Positions 63,638 to 64,000 of a stretch of 64,000 nt of DNA are shown here, piece after piece. The DNA comes from Candidatus Methanoperedens nitratireducens (lineage in GTDB: Archaea; Halobacteriota; Methanosarcinia; Methanosarcinales; Methanoperedenaceae). The DNA lies in NCBI GenBank assembly GCA_020724545.1, contig DYGR01000011.1:1-64000 (forward strand). Reading direction: 5' to 3'. A program made the translations under genes and the position numbers. The notes beneath the pieces are model-generated. The model did no database searches, was not told where the DNA came from, and worked only from the letters and a program-made list of their open reading frames with translations. Position 1 is the first letter of the stretch. Each line of letters starts with the position of its first letter.

Positions 63638-64000
63638 CTAATAACTTTCCTTTCCAATCTCCCAGACAATATCGCTTGCGTTGATTATTCCAATCGGCAT
63701 CTCGGGTTCACTTAAGTTTCTTCCCAGTACCAGCAGCCTGTGTATGTTCCTTTTCTGCATCACTTCCGCTGCCTGCTCAAGGGTTGTCTCTGGTCTGACA
63801 GCCTCCACGTTCGGGGTCATTATCTCCTCTGCTGTCAGGAGTTCCCAGTTCCTCTCCCCGAAGCGGCGCAGCACATCGCACTCAGTGACTATTCCAAGTA
63901 TTCCGCGCCCTGGATCGAATACAGCAAGTCCGGTTAGCTCTTCTCGTGCCATGATTCTTGAGATTTCCCTGACTGAGAGCGTTGATGCGACTGTTACTAT
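63638..64000 (-). CDS. CBS-domain protein, partial at the window edge
   Basis: Reading on the minus strand the frame is open to the window end, so the N-terminus is missing. Two CBS units are visible: VASTLSVREISRIMAREELTGLAVFDPGRGILGIVTECDVLRRF and EIMTPNVEAVRPETTLEQAAEVMQKRNIHRLLVL...IGIINASDIVWEIG, given by parts. CBS pairs bind adenine nucleotides and regulate attached or partner proteins. It is the gene before cysS in the same direction. Confidence 0.88.
   Translation of the reverse strand: MVTVASTLSVREISRIMAREELTGLAVFDPGRGILGIVTECDVLRRFGERNWELLTAEEIMTPNVEAVRPETTLEQAAEVMQKRNIHRLLVLGRNLSEPEMPIGIINASDIVWEIGKESY

Overview
The window reads as a chromosomal segment of a methane-metabolising archaeon of the Methanosarcinales type. 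The evidence is the methyl-coenzyme M reductase (MCR) activation ATPase A2, a run of methanogenesis marker genes (3, 6, 5, 15, 17, 7), a formylmethanofuran dehydrogenase operon (fwdDBAC) and archaeal housekeeping genes (RadA, TFE, NAC, aTrm56, SecE-NusG-L11). A secreted five-heme c-type cytochrome, rubredoxin and an acyl-CoA dehydrogenase beside these C1 genes fit an ANME-2d / 'Candidatus Methanoperedens'-like lineage better than a classical methanogen. That placement is inference.

Layout. 1-6 kb: small Cys proteins, rubredoxin, multiheme cytochrome, a response regulator and hybrid histidine kinase, and an SBF-type transporter. 6-15.7 kb: class V aminotransferase, a Re-citrate-synthase-like enzyme, uvrA-uvrC, a HicB-like protein, DUF99, TusA, tRNA-Ser with an integrase scrap, and a dUTPase-like protein. 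15.9-22.8 kb: the MCR activation operon. 22.8-30.3 kb: an accessory island with an HNH endonuclease, a PD-(D/E)XK protein, three toxin-antitoxin modules, an IS630 element, a GC-rich patch, a long palindrome and two copies of a structured ~250-bp repeat. 30.4-42.4 kb: XPD/Rad3-type helicase, DUF356-like protein, fwdDBAC, small conserved proteins, radA and a phosphoglycolate phosphatase. 42.4-51.2 kb: a second accessory island. It holds a toxin-antitoxin module flanked by a decayed copy of the phosphatase 3' end, a three-gene cassette (NurA-like nuclease, HerA-like ATPase, DpdA-like transglycosylase), and a decayed element integrated in tRNA-Lys with both attachment repeats still visible. 51.2-64 kb: housekeeping genes, an arsenic-methylation pair, hisD, cysS and a partial CBS protein.

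How the parts work together. The 15.9-22.8 kb operon would help assemble and reductively activate MCR. The fwd operon provides the CO2/formylmethanofuran step at the other end of the same pathway. The cytochrome could carry electrons outside the membrane. The most novel candidate is the nurA-herA-dpdA cassette (43.2-48.3 kb), which may couple 7-deazaguanine DNA modification to a translocase-nuclease defence function. Several genes are shorter than 60 residues or have unusual starts: rubredoxin, two or three Cys/zinc proteins, and a beta-CASP nuclease that seems to start at ATT. All assignments come from reading the sequence; no database search was run.
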